Source: Hominiventricola filiformis (lineage in GTDB: Bacteria > Bacillota > Clostridia > Lachnospirales > Lachnospiraceae). Taken from it: a stretch of 64,000 bases of DNA. Below are positions 41,991 to 49,726 of this stretch, piece after piece. The position numbers and the translations under genes are program-made. The DNA lies in the NCBI RefSeq assembly GCF_020686965.1, contig NZ_JAJEPS010000003.1, positions 124,001 through 188,000 of the forward strand, given 5' to 3'. A model generated the notes under the pieces. The model saw only the letters and a list, made by a program, of their open reading frames with translations, had not been told where the DNA came from and did not search any database. Position 1 is the stretch's first letter, and the number at the start of each line of letters is the position of its first letter.

Positions 41991-43871
41991 CTACATTTCA
42001 ACATAAACAGCGTCAAATGCACAGTTGTCTTTACATGCTGAACACTTGATACACAGGTTTGGATCAATATGGTAGCACTCTTTACGCACACCGGTAATAG
42101 CGCCAACAGGACAGTTCTTCGCACATTTTCCGCAGCCTTTACAGTAATCCGGATTGATGATGAAGCGACGCATTGCCTGACAGACTTTCGCACGGCACTT
42201 ATGATCGCGGATATGCTCTTCATATTCCTCACGGAATGTTTTCAACGTACTTAATACCGGAAGCGGAGCACTCTTGCCAAGCCCACACAGAGCCATGCTC
42301 CGAATCATGGTTGCAAGCTCTTCCAGCTGATCGAGATCTTCCATCCTGCCTTCTCCGGCTACAATTCTCTCCAGAATCTCCAGCATACGCTTGGTACCCT
42401 CACGGCACGGTACGCATTTACCACAGGATTCTCTCTGGGTAAAGCTCATGAAGAAACGGGCAACCTCTACCATACAGGTATTGGTGTCCATAACTACCAT
42501 TCCGCCGGAACCAACGATGGCATCAAATTTCTTTACAGAATCAAAGTCAAGGGGTTCATCCAGATGTTTCTCTGTCAGACATCCGCCGGACGGTCCGCCG
42601 ATCTGTACTGCTTTGAACTGAGCGCCATTCTTCAGACCGCCGCCGATATCAAAGATAATCTCTCTTAAAGTACTTCCCATCGGGACTTCGATCAGGCCGG
42701 TATTTTCGATGGCACCGGTCAGTGAGAAAGTCTTGGTTCCCGGGCTTCCCTCCGTACCAATGGTCCGATACCAGTCTGCACCCTGCAGAATGATCTTCGG
42801 AACATTAGCATAGGTTTCTACATTATTCAGAACCGTCGGTTTCTCCCACAATCCCTTTTCTACCGTTCTTGGCGGCTTGACACGCGGCATTCCTCTCTTA
42901 CCTTCGATGGAAGCCGTCAGTGCGGAACCTTCACCACATACGAATGCACCGGCACCTCGGTTAATATGTAAGCGGAAGGAGAAATCCGTTCCAAGGATAT
43001 TGTCTCCTAACAGTCCTCTTTCTTCCAGCTGTGCAATGGCATGGCGCAGTCTGGCTACAGACATGGGATACTCGGCACGTACATAGATATAACCATCAGC
43101 TGCCTTTACTGCATAAGCGGCGATCATCATACCTTCAATCAATTTGAAGGGGTCACCTTCCATAACGGAACCGTCCATGAATGCACCAGGATCACCCTCG
43201 TCACCGTTACATACCACATAACGAACCGTTTCTTTCTGACGTGCTACCTGTTTCCACTTGCGTCCGCAGGGGAAACCTCCGCCTCCACGTCCTCTTAATC
43301 CTGAGCGGTCTACTTCATCAATAACCTCGTCTCTGGACATCTCGAACATGGCTTTGTTCAGTGCCTCAAAGCCGCCGGATGCAATATACTCATCCAAAGA
43401 TTCCGCATCCACACGACCACAGTTTTCCAGAACAATTCTTGTCTGTTTTGCCATGAACGGAATATCTTCCGGATGCTTATAATGAACATCTTTCTTCGTA
43501 TAAAGCAGATGATCGACGATCTCTCCCCTTACGACCGTCTCTTCAAAAATCTCTCTGCAGTCTTCCGGCTGTACCTTTACATACTGAATCACTTCATCCC
43601 CGCGCTGGATTCTTACGAGGGGTCCAAGTTCACAGAAGCCCTGACATCCGGTTTTCTTAACGCCTACATGCTCCCCGTCTTCATCGTGAGGTGCAAAATC
43701 AAGCACGATTCCCGGTGTGTTTTTTACCAGTTCCAGAAATTCTTCGTAGATCTTCGTGGAACCTGTAGCAATACATCCGGTACCGGAACAGACCAGAATC
43801 CGGCAATCATAAGCTTCAATCTGCCGTCTGGCATCTTCTCTTACCTGCTGAAGCTCTTCCCTTGTCATCAT
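41991..43871 (-). CDS. hydB: Hydrogenase NADH-binding subunit (HydB/NuoF-like)
   Basis: A 626-residue flavoprotein subunit that exchanges electrons with NAD(H). N-terminal thioredoxin-like [2Fe-2S] domain (~20-110; ILVCSGTGCIATGS, KKTGCQGFCELGP), NuoF core with NADH/FMN sites (RGRGGGGFPCGRKW, VCNGDEGDPGAFMD, RGAGAFVCGEGSALTASIEG), SLBB region, CGKCVPCREGTKRML cluster, and a C-terminal 2x[4Fe-4S] ferredoxin (DYCKGCGKCAKNCP, NLCIKCSACKDNC). RBS GGAGGGG; 3 bases after hydC. The domain set matches bifurcating hydrogenases of Clostridia and Thermotoga. Confidence 0.95.
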   Translation of the reverse strand: MMTREELQQVREDARRQIEAYDCRILVCSGTGCIATGSTKIYEEFLELVKNTPGIVLDFAPHDEDGEHVGVKKTGCQGFCELGPLVRIQRGDEVIQYVKVQPEDCREIFEETVVRGEIVDHLLYTKKDVHYKHPEDIPFMAKQTRIVLENCGRVDAESLDEYIASGGFEALNKAMFEMSRDEVIDEVDRSGLRGRGGGGFPCGRKWKQVARQKETVRYVVCNGDEGDPGAFMDGSVMEGDPFKLIEGMMIAAYAVKAADGYIYVRAEYPMSVARLRHAIAQLEERGLLGDNILGTDFSFRLHINRGAGAFVCGEGSALTASIEGKRGMPRVKPPRTVEKGLWEKPTVLNNVETYANVPKIILQGADWYRTIGTEGSPGTKTFSLTGAIENTGLIEVPMGSTLREIIFDIGGGLKNGAQFKAVQIGGPSGGCLTEKHLDEPLDFDSVKKFDAIVGSGGMVVMDTNTCMVEVARFFMSFTQRESCGKCVPCREGTKRMLEILERIVAGEGRMEDLDQLEELATMIRSMALCGLGKSAPLPVLSTLKTFREEYEEHIRDHKCRAKVCQAMRRFIINPDYCKGCGKCAKNCPVGAITGVRKECYHIDPNLCIKCSACKDNCAFDAVYVEM

Positions 43872-43874
43872 GGT

Positions 43875-44351
43875 TTATCCCCTCCCTCTCAATTCTTCGA
43901 TCACCGCCAGTGCTTTCTCCGGTGTCATGGAAGGATGCACGTCTTCATTAACCATCATGGTAGGTGCCAGACCACATGCTCCAAGACAGGACACCGTCTC
44001 TACGGTAAACATCATGTCATCCGTTGTATGCTTTTTCTTACTAAGTCCAAGTTCCTTCCAGAGCGCTTCCAGAACCGGCATGGACTTCCGCACATGACAG
44101 GCGGTACCATCACAGACTTTAATCACGTATTTTCCCTTTGCTTCAAAGGAAAAATTCTCGTAAAATGTTGCTACACTGTACGCTTTCGCCTCTGTAATTC
44201 CAATCTGCTCTGCTACATAGGTGAGCAGCTCCCCCGGCAGATAGCGGTACTCCGCCTGGATGTCCTGCATGATGGGGATCAATGAACGGGCATCCTTGCC
44301 ATAATGTTCAATGATCTCATCTGTCTTACTGTAATAAGACTGGTCAAGCAT
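43875..44351 (-). CDS. hydC: Hydrogenase [2Fe-2S] subunit (HydC/NuoE-like)
   Basis: A 158-residue thioredoxin-like ferredoxin subunit. N-terminal helical part (ARSLIPIMQDIQAEYRYLPGELL) and SVATFYENFSFEAKGKYVIKVCDGTACHV are NuoE hallmarks; cluster cysteines are in CDGTAC and CLGACG. It forms the electron-entry module with HydB. First gene of the hydCBA operon with its own promoter ~60 bases upstream and RBS AAGGAGG. Confidence 0.94.
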   Translation of the reverse strand: MLDQSYYSKTDEIIEHYGKDARSLIPIMQDIQAEYRYLPGELLTYVAEQIGITEAKAYSVATFYENFSFEAKGKYVIKVCDGTACHVRKSMPVLEALWKELGLSKKKHTTDDMMFTVETVSCLGACGLAPTMMVNEDVHPSMTPEKALAVIEELRGRG

Positions 44352-44380
44352 TTTCGTTATCCTCCTTATCCCATATACTT

Positions 44381-44399
44381 TTATGCATTTTGTGCATAA
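44381..44399. promoter_or_regulatory. Dyad in the leader of the hydrogenase operon
   Basis: Perfect inverted repeat TTATGCA-N5-TGCATAA, just downstream of the -10 and ahead of hydC. A candidate operator or small RNA hairpin; it does not match the Rex consensus. Confidence 0.4.
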
Positions 44400-44411
44400 T
44401 ACGATGTGTTA

Positions 44412-44440
44412 ATTCTATCATTTTTCAACGTTTTGCACAA
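44412..44440 (-). promoter_or_regulatory. Promoter of hydCBA
   Basis: Minus strand TTGTGC (44435-44440), 17-base spacer, TAGAAT (44412-44417) preceded by TGA (extended -10). Confidence 0.6.
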
Positions 44441-44529
44441 TTTCCATTTTTCACAGAATTTGGGTTCGGAATTTGACAAATCCAATAGTTAGTACATGTT
44501 AATAAAGTTAGTGCTGATGTCAAAACAAA

Positions 44530-44559
44530 AAAATCCTCTGGATTTCTCCAGAGGATTTT
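44530..44559 (-). terminator. Terminator of the tRNA-Leu gene
   Basis: Perfect 12-bp inverted repeat AAAATCCTCTGG / CCAGAGGATTTT, 6-base loop, followed on the minus strand by TTTGTTTTG. It also insulates hydCBA. Confidence 0.9.
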
Positions 44560-44585
44560 GTCAGAAAAGCCTGTATTTAAGCCAG

Positions 44586-44668
44586 TGCAGGAAATGGGAC
44601 TTGAACCCACACGAAGTCACCCTCGTCAGATTTTGAGTCTGATGCGTCTGCCATTCCGCCATTCCTGC
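44586..44668 (-). tRNA. tRNA-Leu (anticodon CAA)
   Basis: 83-base class II tRNA. Acceptor GCAGGAA pairs with TTCCTGC, discriminator A; anticodon stem TCAGA/TCTGA encloses loop CTCAAAA, giving anticodon CAA (reads UUG). The long variable arm typical of Leu and the T-loop GGTTCAAGTCC are present. CCA is not encoded. Confidence 0.95.
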
Positions 44669-44683
44669 GCATCTAACTCAATT

Positions 44684-44712
44684 ATCTTACCACAAGTTTC
44701 TTCAAAGTGCAA
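44684..44712 (-). promoter_or_regulatory. Promoter of tRNA-Leu
   Basis: Minus strand TTGCAC (44707-44712), 17-base spacer, TAAGAT (44684-44689) with TGG just before it (extended -10), 15 bases upstream of the mature 5' end. Confidence 0.7.
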
Positions 44713-44740
44713 GAAATTATTTTACAAGTTCTTTTAAAAA

Positions 44741-46399
44741 TTATTTCTTACTTCCGTCAGATTCTTCTTCATCCTCCGGCGGGGTCTCCAGCATAGAGTA
44801 TGCAATATTGGTTGCATGGTCAGCCACGCGCTCGAAACCGGAAATGGTATCGGAAAATACCATGCCTGCTGCTGCGGAACATTCATTTTGAGTCAGACGC
44901 TCAATATGATGTTTCTGAAGTTCACGCTCCATCTCATCAATGCTGTCCTCCAAAGTCATGATATCATATAGATGTTCCCTTGTATTATTGGCAAACATGT
45001 CCATAGCATATTTGAGAATGGTGTTCACTCTGGATCCCATCTCTCTTAATTCCTCTAACGCAGTATCACTGAAAGCAATCTGCTCTTTGATACGGGTCTG
45101 GGCGGAATCTGCCAGATTTTCCGCATGATCACCGATACGTTCGATATCATTTACCACATGGAACAGAGCACCGATACTCTTACTATCGTCAATAGGAAGG
45201 GTCATCTGGCTGATCTTCACCAGATAATTGGTGATTGCATGGTTCATAAAGTTAATCTGCTTTTCCACTTCATAGATCTTACTGATCTCATCCTCATTTA
45301 AGGTAATTAATGCATCCAGACCACGATTCAGGTTCTCATAGGCAAGTTTACCCATATGCTCCAGCTCTCTGACAGCCTCGATGACTGCAGTTGTCGGAGA
45401 AAATACCGCTTTCTTTCCAATATAAAGAAGTTCGCATTCGCCCTCTGCGGTCTCATCCTCACCCGGCACTGCTAAATAGGTCAGTTTTACAATCCCCTTC
45501 GTAAACGGAAGCAGCATGATAACCTGGCTGATCTTAAACAGTGTATGGGCATTTGCCACACATCTTCCCGGTTCCGGTCCGGAGATGGTCTGCAGCAGAT
45601 ACAGCACCAGATCCCCTGCAAATGTCAGGATCAGGAAAATAATAATGGTTCCGATAATATTGAAGAACAAGTGAATCAGAGCTGCTCTCTTCGCATTTTT
45701 ATTTCCATTCAGAGATGCCAGCAGTGCGGACATACAGGCACCAATATTACATCCCAGAATGATATAGAAGCAGATCGGAAGCTCCATCAGACCCTGCTGT
45801 GCCATCAGAAGAAGGATACTGACGGTTACAGAAGAACTCTGAATAATTGCCGTGATGACCGTACCAAGGAGTACACCCAGGAACGGATTGGTCAGGCTGC
45901 TTAAGAACTCTGCCACCAACGGAGAATCCTTCATATTGGACATGCTGCCGGACATAATGTCCAGTCCCATGAACAGAACTCCGAATCCAAGAATGACTTC
46001 ACCGATCTTCTTAATCCGATCATTCTTCACAAACTGCGTCATCAGCACACCCACAAAGAGGATGACCGGCGCATAAGCTGACAAATTAAAGGACACCAGC
46101 TGTGACGTAACCGTCGTACCGATATTTGCCCCAAAAATAACACCGGCTGCCTGATACAGATTCATCATGCCGGCATTTACGAAACTGACGACCATAACTG
46201 TCGTCGCACTGGATGACTGGATCACCGCGCAGAACAGAATTCCGACCAGTGTTCCCATAACCCGGTTGGAAGTTACCGCTTCCAGAATATTACGCATTCT
46301 GGCTCCGGCTGCCTTCTCCATACCATCTCCCATCTGATGCATACCCAGAAGGAAGAGGCCGAGTCCGCCCATCAGTGTCACAATTACACTCAAATCCAT
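44741..46399 (-). CDS. Na/Pi cotransporter family protein with PhoU-like domain
   Basis: A 552-residue membrane protein for sodium-coupled phosphate transport (NptA/YjbB group). Duplicated PNaS repeats are visible: VIQSSSATTVMVVSFVNAG with FGANIGTTVTSQ, then IIQSSSVTVSILLLMAQQ with GCNIGACMSALLAS. The first ~320 residues carry about eight helices; residues ~345-540 are a helical PhoU-like region (ELEHMGKLAYENLNRG, VVNDIERIGDHAENLAD). It follows the ribF terminator closely and is probably monocistronic. YjbB-type homologues can also export phosphate, so direction is not certain. Confidence 0.92.
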   Translation of the reverse strand: MDLSVIVTLMGGLGLFLLGMHQMGDGMEKAAGARMRNILEAVTSNRVMGTLVGILFCAVIQSSSATTVMVVSFVNAGMMNLYQAAGVIFGANIGTTVTSQLVSFNLSAYAPVILFVGVLMTQFVKNDRIKKIGEVILGFGVLFMGLDIMSGSMSNMKDSPLVAEFLSSLTNPFLGVLLGTVITAIIQSSSVTVSILLLMAQQGLMELPICFYIILGCNIGACMSALLASLNGNKNAKRAALIHLFFNIIGTIIIFLILTFAGDLVLYLLQTISGPEPGRCVANAHTLFKISQVIMLLPFTKGIVKLTYLAVPGEDETAEGECELLYIGKKAVFSPTTAVIEAVRELEHMGKLAYENLNRGLDALITLNEDEISKIYEVEKQINFMNHAITNYLVKISQMTLPIDDSKSIGALFHVVNDIERIGDHAENLADSAQTRIKEQIAFSDTALEELREMGSRVNTILKYAMDMFANNTREHLYDIMTLEDSIDEMERELQKHHIERLTQNECSAAAGMVFSDTISGFERVADHATNIAYSMLETPPEDEEESDGSKK

Positions 46400-46437
46400 T
46401 TTTTCTCTACCTCATTCGTCCATTTTATGACAAAACA

Positions 46438-46465
46438 AAAGCGTATGTTGTTTAACATACGCTTT
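46438..46465 (-). terminator. Terminator of the rimP-ribF operon
   Basis: Perfect 12-bp inverted repeat AAAGCGTATGTT / AACATACGCTTT with a 4-base loop, tail TTGTTTTG on the minus strand, ~30 bases after ribF. Confidence 0.9.
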
Positions 46466-46494
46466 ACTAATACTTTACATGAATTTCATAAAAC

Positions 46495-47436
46495 TTACAA
46501 GGGTTTCTTTTGTTTTATTTTGCTTTTTCCCCAGTTTACATCAGATAAAATCCTTCTTTTCAGCACTTCCAGAGATTCAAACTTCTGTTCCGGGCGCTCA
46601 AACTCCAGAAATTCCACCCGAAGCTTTCTTCCATAGAGGTCTCCGTTGTAATCAAAAAGGTACGTCTCTACCCCTTTCTGCTCCGTGGCCCCTACCGTTG
46701 GCTTGTATCCGATATTGGTGATTCCGTAATACTCCCACTCTTCTCCGTCCATGGGAATGGTTCTGGTAAGATAGACCCCATTGGGCGGAAGCAGTTTCAC
46801 CTGCGGAGGAAGAAGATTCGTCGTCGGAAGCCCCAGAGTCCGGCCGATCTGACGGCCATGAAGCACTTCTCCTGTCACATAATAAGGATATCCAAGCAGC
46901 TCATTGGCCAGTGGAATATTTCCCTCATGCAGTGCTTCCCTTATATAGGTGCTGCTGATATCCCGACCATGGCTCTGTGCTTTTTCCACCACTTCCACTT
47001 GAAACCCATACCTGTCTCCCAGTTTCAGCAGAAGTTCATAATCCCCTCTTCGCTGATAACCAAAGTGAAAATCCGTCCCTACTGCAATAAAAGCTGCTTT
47101 TAACTGCTCTACCAGAATCTTTTCCACAAAACGTTCCGGTTCCATATGGGCAAGTTCCGGTACAAAGGGACATTCCACCAGGCAATCAATGCCTTCCTCT
47201 TCCAACATAGCACGGCGTTCTTCATTTGTAATAATATTCTGGGCGGATAATCCTGACAGCACCCTAGTCGGATTCTGCGTAAAGGTAAAAATCACCGATG
47301 CAAGTCCGTTTTTCTTCTGCTTCAGCACCTCATCCAGAAGTTTCCGGTGTCCGCGATGGAGCCCGTCAAATTTTCCCAGACTGACTGCTGAAGGTCTGTC
47401 CATGGTATATCCGATTTCACCTGTCACATACTTCAT
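46495..47436 (-). CDS. ribF: Bifunctional riboflavin kinase / FAD synthetase
   Basis: A 313-residue enzyme converting riboflavin to FMN and then FAD. Start MKYVTGEIGYTMDRP follows AAAGGGA and overlaps the end region of truB only through its RBS. N-terminal FAD synthetase (AVSLGKFDGLHRGHRKLLDEV with the HxGH-like site; ISSTYIREAL) and C-terminal flavokinase (GRTLGLPTTNL, PPNGVYLTRT, NIGYKPTVG, VEFLEFERPEQKF). No FMN riboswitch is present. Last gene of the nusA-infB operon. Confidence 0.94.
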   Translation of the reverse strand: MKYVTGEIGYTMDRPSAVSLGKFDGLHRGHRKLLDEVLKQKKNGLASVIFTFTQNPTRVLSGLSAQNIITNEERRAMLEEEGIDCLVECPFVPELAHMEPERFVEKILVEQLKAAFIAVGTDFHFGYQRRGDYELLLKLGDRYGFQVEVVEKAQSHGRDISSTYIREALHEGNIPLANELLGYPYYVTGEVLHGRQIGRTLGLPTTNLLPPQVKLLPPNGVYLTRTIPMDGEEWEYYGITNIGYKPTVGATEQKGVETYLFDYNGDLYGRKLRVEFLEFERPEQKFESLEVLKRRILSDVNWGKSKIKQKKPL

Positions 47437-47447
47437 ACTGTCCCTTT

Positions 47448-48380
47448 TCACTTCTCGTAAAACATTTTCTCCGGACGGAACTGATCTCTTTTGCTGTCAT
47501 AAGCATAGACGCCGATAAATACTCCTTCCGGGTCATATACACGGAACCATTTTCCACCGTCCAGGGAAATATCTGATGATTTTTCCACCATCTGATCATT
47601 TTCTGTCAACGCCTGTGTGGATGTAAATGGATTTCCGTTATATCCAAGCTTTGCCGCTTCTTTCGTAAGCTTCAGTGCCGGACAGTCAGAAAATACCTGA
47701 TCGACAGGCATCACAATTTCAGTAATCCTGTTCTCATCCCGGTACGTTTCCACTTGTGCAAGAGTCAGGCTGTCCTTCAGAAGAAACTGGCCTACTCTGG
47801 TTCTCAGAAGACTTTCCATACATCCGTGGCACTTAAGTTTCTCTCCGATATCATGACACAAGGTCCTGATATATGTTCCCTTAGAGCAGAACACGTTCAT
47901 CCTTACTCTCGGAAGATGAATCTCCTCGATCTGAATCTCATAGATCTCCACCGGGCGGGCTTTCCGCTCCACCTCTTTTCCTGCTCTCGCCAGATCGCAG
48001 AGTTTCTGTCCGTTCACCTTCAGTGCGGAATACATAGGTGGAATCTGGTCATAAGGCCCCACAAAGCTCATAATTGCTTCTCGAACTTCCTCTTCTGAAA
48101 CATCCACCGGTGCCTCCTGCAATACGTTTCCTGATACATCCTGGGTGTCCGTGGACTGTCCCAGCAGCAGCACCGCCTCATAGACCTTACTGTGGTCTGT
48201 CAGCATGTCGCAGAGTCTGGTTCCTTTTCCCAGACACACAGGAAGGACGCCTTCCGCATCCGGATCCAGCGTCCCTGTATGTCCGATTTTTTTCTGTTTT
48301 AAAATACCACGCAGCTTTGCCACTACGTCGTGTGAGGTAAAGCCGCGCTCTTTGTAAATATTAATAACTCCGTTAATCAC
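47448..48380 (-). CDS. truB: tRNA pseudouridine(55) synthase
   Basis: A 310-residue enzyme forming the T-loop pseudouridine 55 in tRNAs. Catalytic motif GHTGTLDPDAEGVLPVCLGKGTRL with the Asp nucleophile in TLDPDAEG; also GPYDQIPPMYSALKVNGQKLCDLARAGKEVERKAR and CSKGTYIRTLCHDIG. The start is GTG, sharing one base with the nrnA stop (TAGTG), so translation is coupled. C-terminal PUA-like region present. Confidence 0.95.
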   Translation of the reverse strand: MINGVINIYKERGFTSHDVVAKLRGILKQKKIGHTGTLDPDAEGVLPVCLGKGTRLCDMLTDHSKVYEAVLLLGQSTDTQDVSGNVLQEAPVDVSEEEVREAIMSFVGPYDQIPPMYSALKVNGQKLCDLARAGKEVERKARPVEIYEIQIEEIHLPRVRMNVFCSKGTYIRTLCHDIGEKLKCHGCMESLLRTRVGQFLLKDSLTLAQVETYRDENRITEIVMPVDQVFSDCPALKLTKEAAKLGYNGNPFTSTQALTENDQMVEKSSDISLDGGKWFRVYDPEGVFIGVYAYDSKRDQFRPEKMFYEK

Positions 48381-49339
48381 TAATCTTCCTGCCCTTCAAG
48401 CTGCCGCTCGATGTGTAAGGTTAAATTATTTACAATATCATGAAAAGTTCCCTTCATGGTCACTCCGGCTGCCCGGACGTGTCCGCCGCCTCCAAAATAA
48501 GAGGCCACTTTGCTGACATCCACAATATTTTCAGAACGGAGGGATACTTTATATTCCATATAATCAGTTTCATAGAGGAAAATTGCTACCTCTACCCCCT
48601 TCGTCTGCTTCATTTGACTGACAATGCCATCCAGATCCGTGGTGGTTACTCCAAAGAAATCCATATCTTTCTGCCGCATGACACTGACAATGCATTTGCC
48701 ATTTAAGAGACGCATGCTTTCCAGCAATGCTTTTCCCATTACCTGGTTCTGAAGATAGGTCTTCTTGTAGAAAGTCTCCTCCAGGATCTCCGTATACGGG
48801 ATCTGCTTCTCCATCAAAGCCGCAGCCAGCCGCATGGTCTCCGGTGAAGTGCAGCTATACTGGAACACCCCTGTGTCATGGGCAATTCCCATGTACAGAG
48901 CAGACGCTGCGTCCCTGGAAACTTTTTCCATATCCAGCAATCTGCAGATTACTTCGCAGGCGGAGCTTGCGTCTCCGTCAATGATATTCGTCAGAGCATA
49001 GCCTTTATTGCTCACATGGTGGTCAATACAAAGGGTTTTTCCGGCTTTTTCGAAAGCCGGCTGTGCTTTTCCCAGACGATCCAATGCCGCACAATCCACG
49101 GCAATGAACAGGTCATATTCCCGTTCCTCTCCGTCAGGCACACGGAGTTCCGAAAAACCTTTGAGCATGGAAAACTTGTCATCCGGCTTTTCCAGCCACA
49201 TATCAGCTTCCACCTGTGGAAAATTATCATTGATGTAAGTCCATAATCCGATGCAGGCGCCAACGCTGTCACCATCCGGTCGGATATGACCGGCAATGGC
49301 CACTGTAGTAACGCCTTCCAGTTCTTTCTGCAGCTGCAT
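48380..49339 (-). CDS. nrnA: DHH/DHHA1 phosphoesterase (NrnA-like nanoRNase/pAp phosphatase)
   Basis: A 319-residue Mn-dependent enzyme that degrades 2-5 nt RNAs and pAp. Motifs: AGHIRPDGDSVGACIGLW (motif I), FIAVDCAALDRLG (II), CIDHHVSNKGYALTNIID (DHH, III), GIAHDTGVFQYSCTSPETM (IV), and the C-terminal DHHA1 GGGGHVRAAG. It is located, as is usual in Firmicutes, between rbfA (2-base gap) and truB (overlap). Confidence 0.93.
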   Translation of the reverse strand: MQLQKELEGVTTVAIAGHIRPDGDSVGACIGLWTYINDNFPQVEADMWLEKPDDKFSMLKGFSELRVPDGEEREYDLFIAVDCAALDRLGKAQPAFEKAGKTLCIDHHVSNKGYALTNIIDGDASSACEVICRLLDMEKVSRDAASALYMGIAHDTGVFQYSCTSPETMRLAAALMEKQIPYTEILEETFYKKTYLQNQVMGKALLESMRLLNGKCIVSVMRQKDMDFFGVTTTDLDGIVSQMKQTKGVEVAIFLYETDYMEYKVSLRSENIVDVSKVASYFGGGGHVRAAGVTMKGTFHDIVNNLTLHIERQLEGQED

Positions 49340-49341
49340 AC

Positions 49342-49725
49342 TTATTCCCCGTCTTTCTCTTCACTCGCTCCGTCTTTGCTTACCACATCATCAATCATTT
49401 TAGACATATTCACTCCATACTCGATGGACTGATCAAGCACGAACGTGATCTCCGGCGTATTCCGGAGGTTCAGTTCTTTTGCCAGCTGACGGCGCACATA
49501 ACCTACTGCACTCTTTAATCCTGCCATAGTATTTGCCTGCGCCTCTTCATTTCCAAGAACGCTGATAAATGCCTTGCAGGTCTTCAGATCCGGAGCCACT
49601 GATACAGATACAACCGATGTCAGCGGACTGATACGCGGATCCTTGATCTCACCCCGGATAATCTCGGAGAGGACTTTCTGTACCTCTCCATTGATCCGGG
49701 TATTTTTAATACTGTTTTTTCTCAT
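49342..49725 (-). CDS. rbfA: 30S ribosome-binding factor A
   Basis: A 127-residue KH-fold protein for late 30S maturation. RINGEVQKVLSEIIRGEIKDPRI and LKSAVGYVRRQLAKELNLRNTPEITFVLDQSIEYG are conserved RbfA blocks. It begins one base after the infB stop. The tail is acidic (DGASEEKDGE). Confidence 0.95.
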   Translation of the reverse strand: MRKNSIKNTRINGEVQKVLSEIIRGEIKDPRISPLTSVVSVSVAPDLKTCKAFISVLGNEEAQANTMAGLKSAVGYVRRQLAKELNLRNTPEITFVLDQSIEYGVNMSKMIDDVVSKDGASEEKDGE

Positions 49726-49726
49726 T

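Noticed and set aside
44381..44440. Rex operator at the hydrogenase promoter
   Set aside because: TTATGCA-N5-TGCATAA and TTGTGC...CGTTG do not fit the Rex TTGTTAA/TTAACAA or TTGTGA/TCACAA pattern.
47437..47600. FMN riboswitch before ribF
   Set aside because: ribF lies inside a tight operon behind truB; no RFN-element sequence or space for one.
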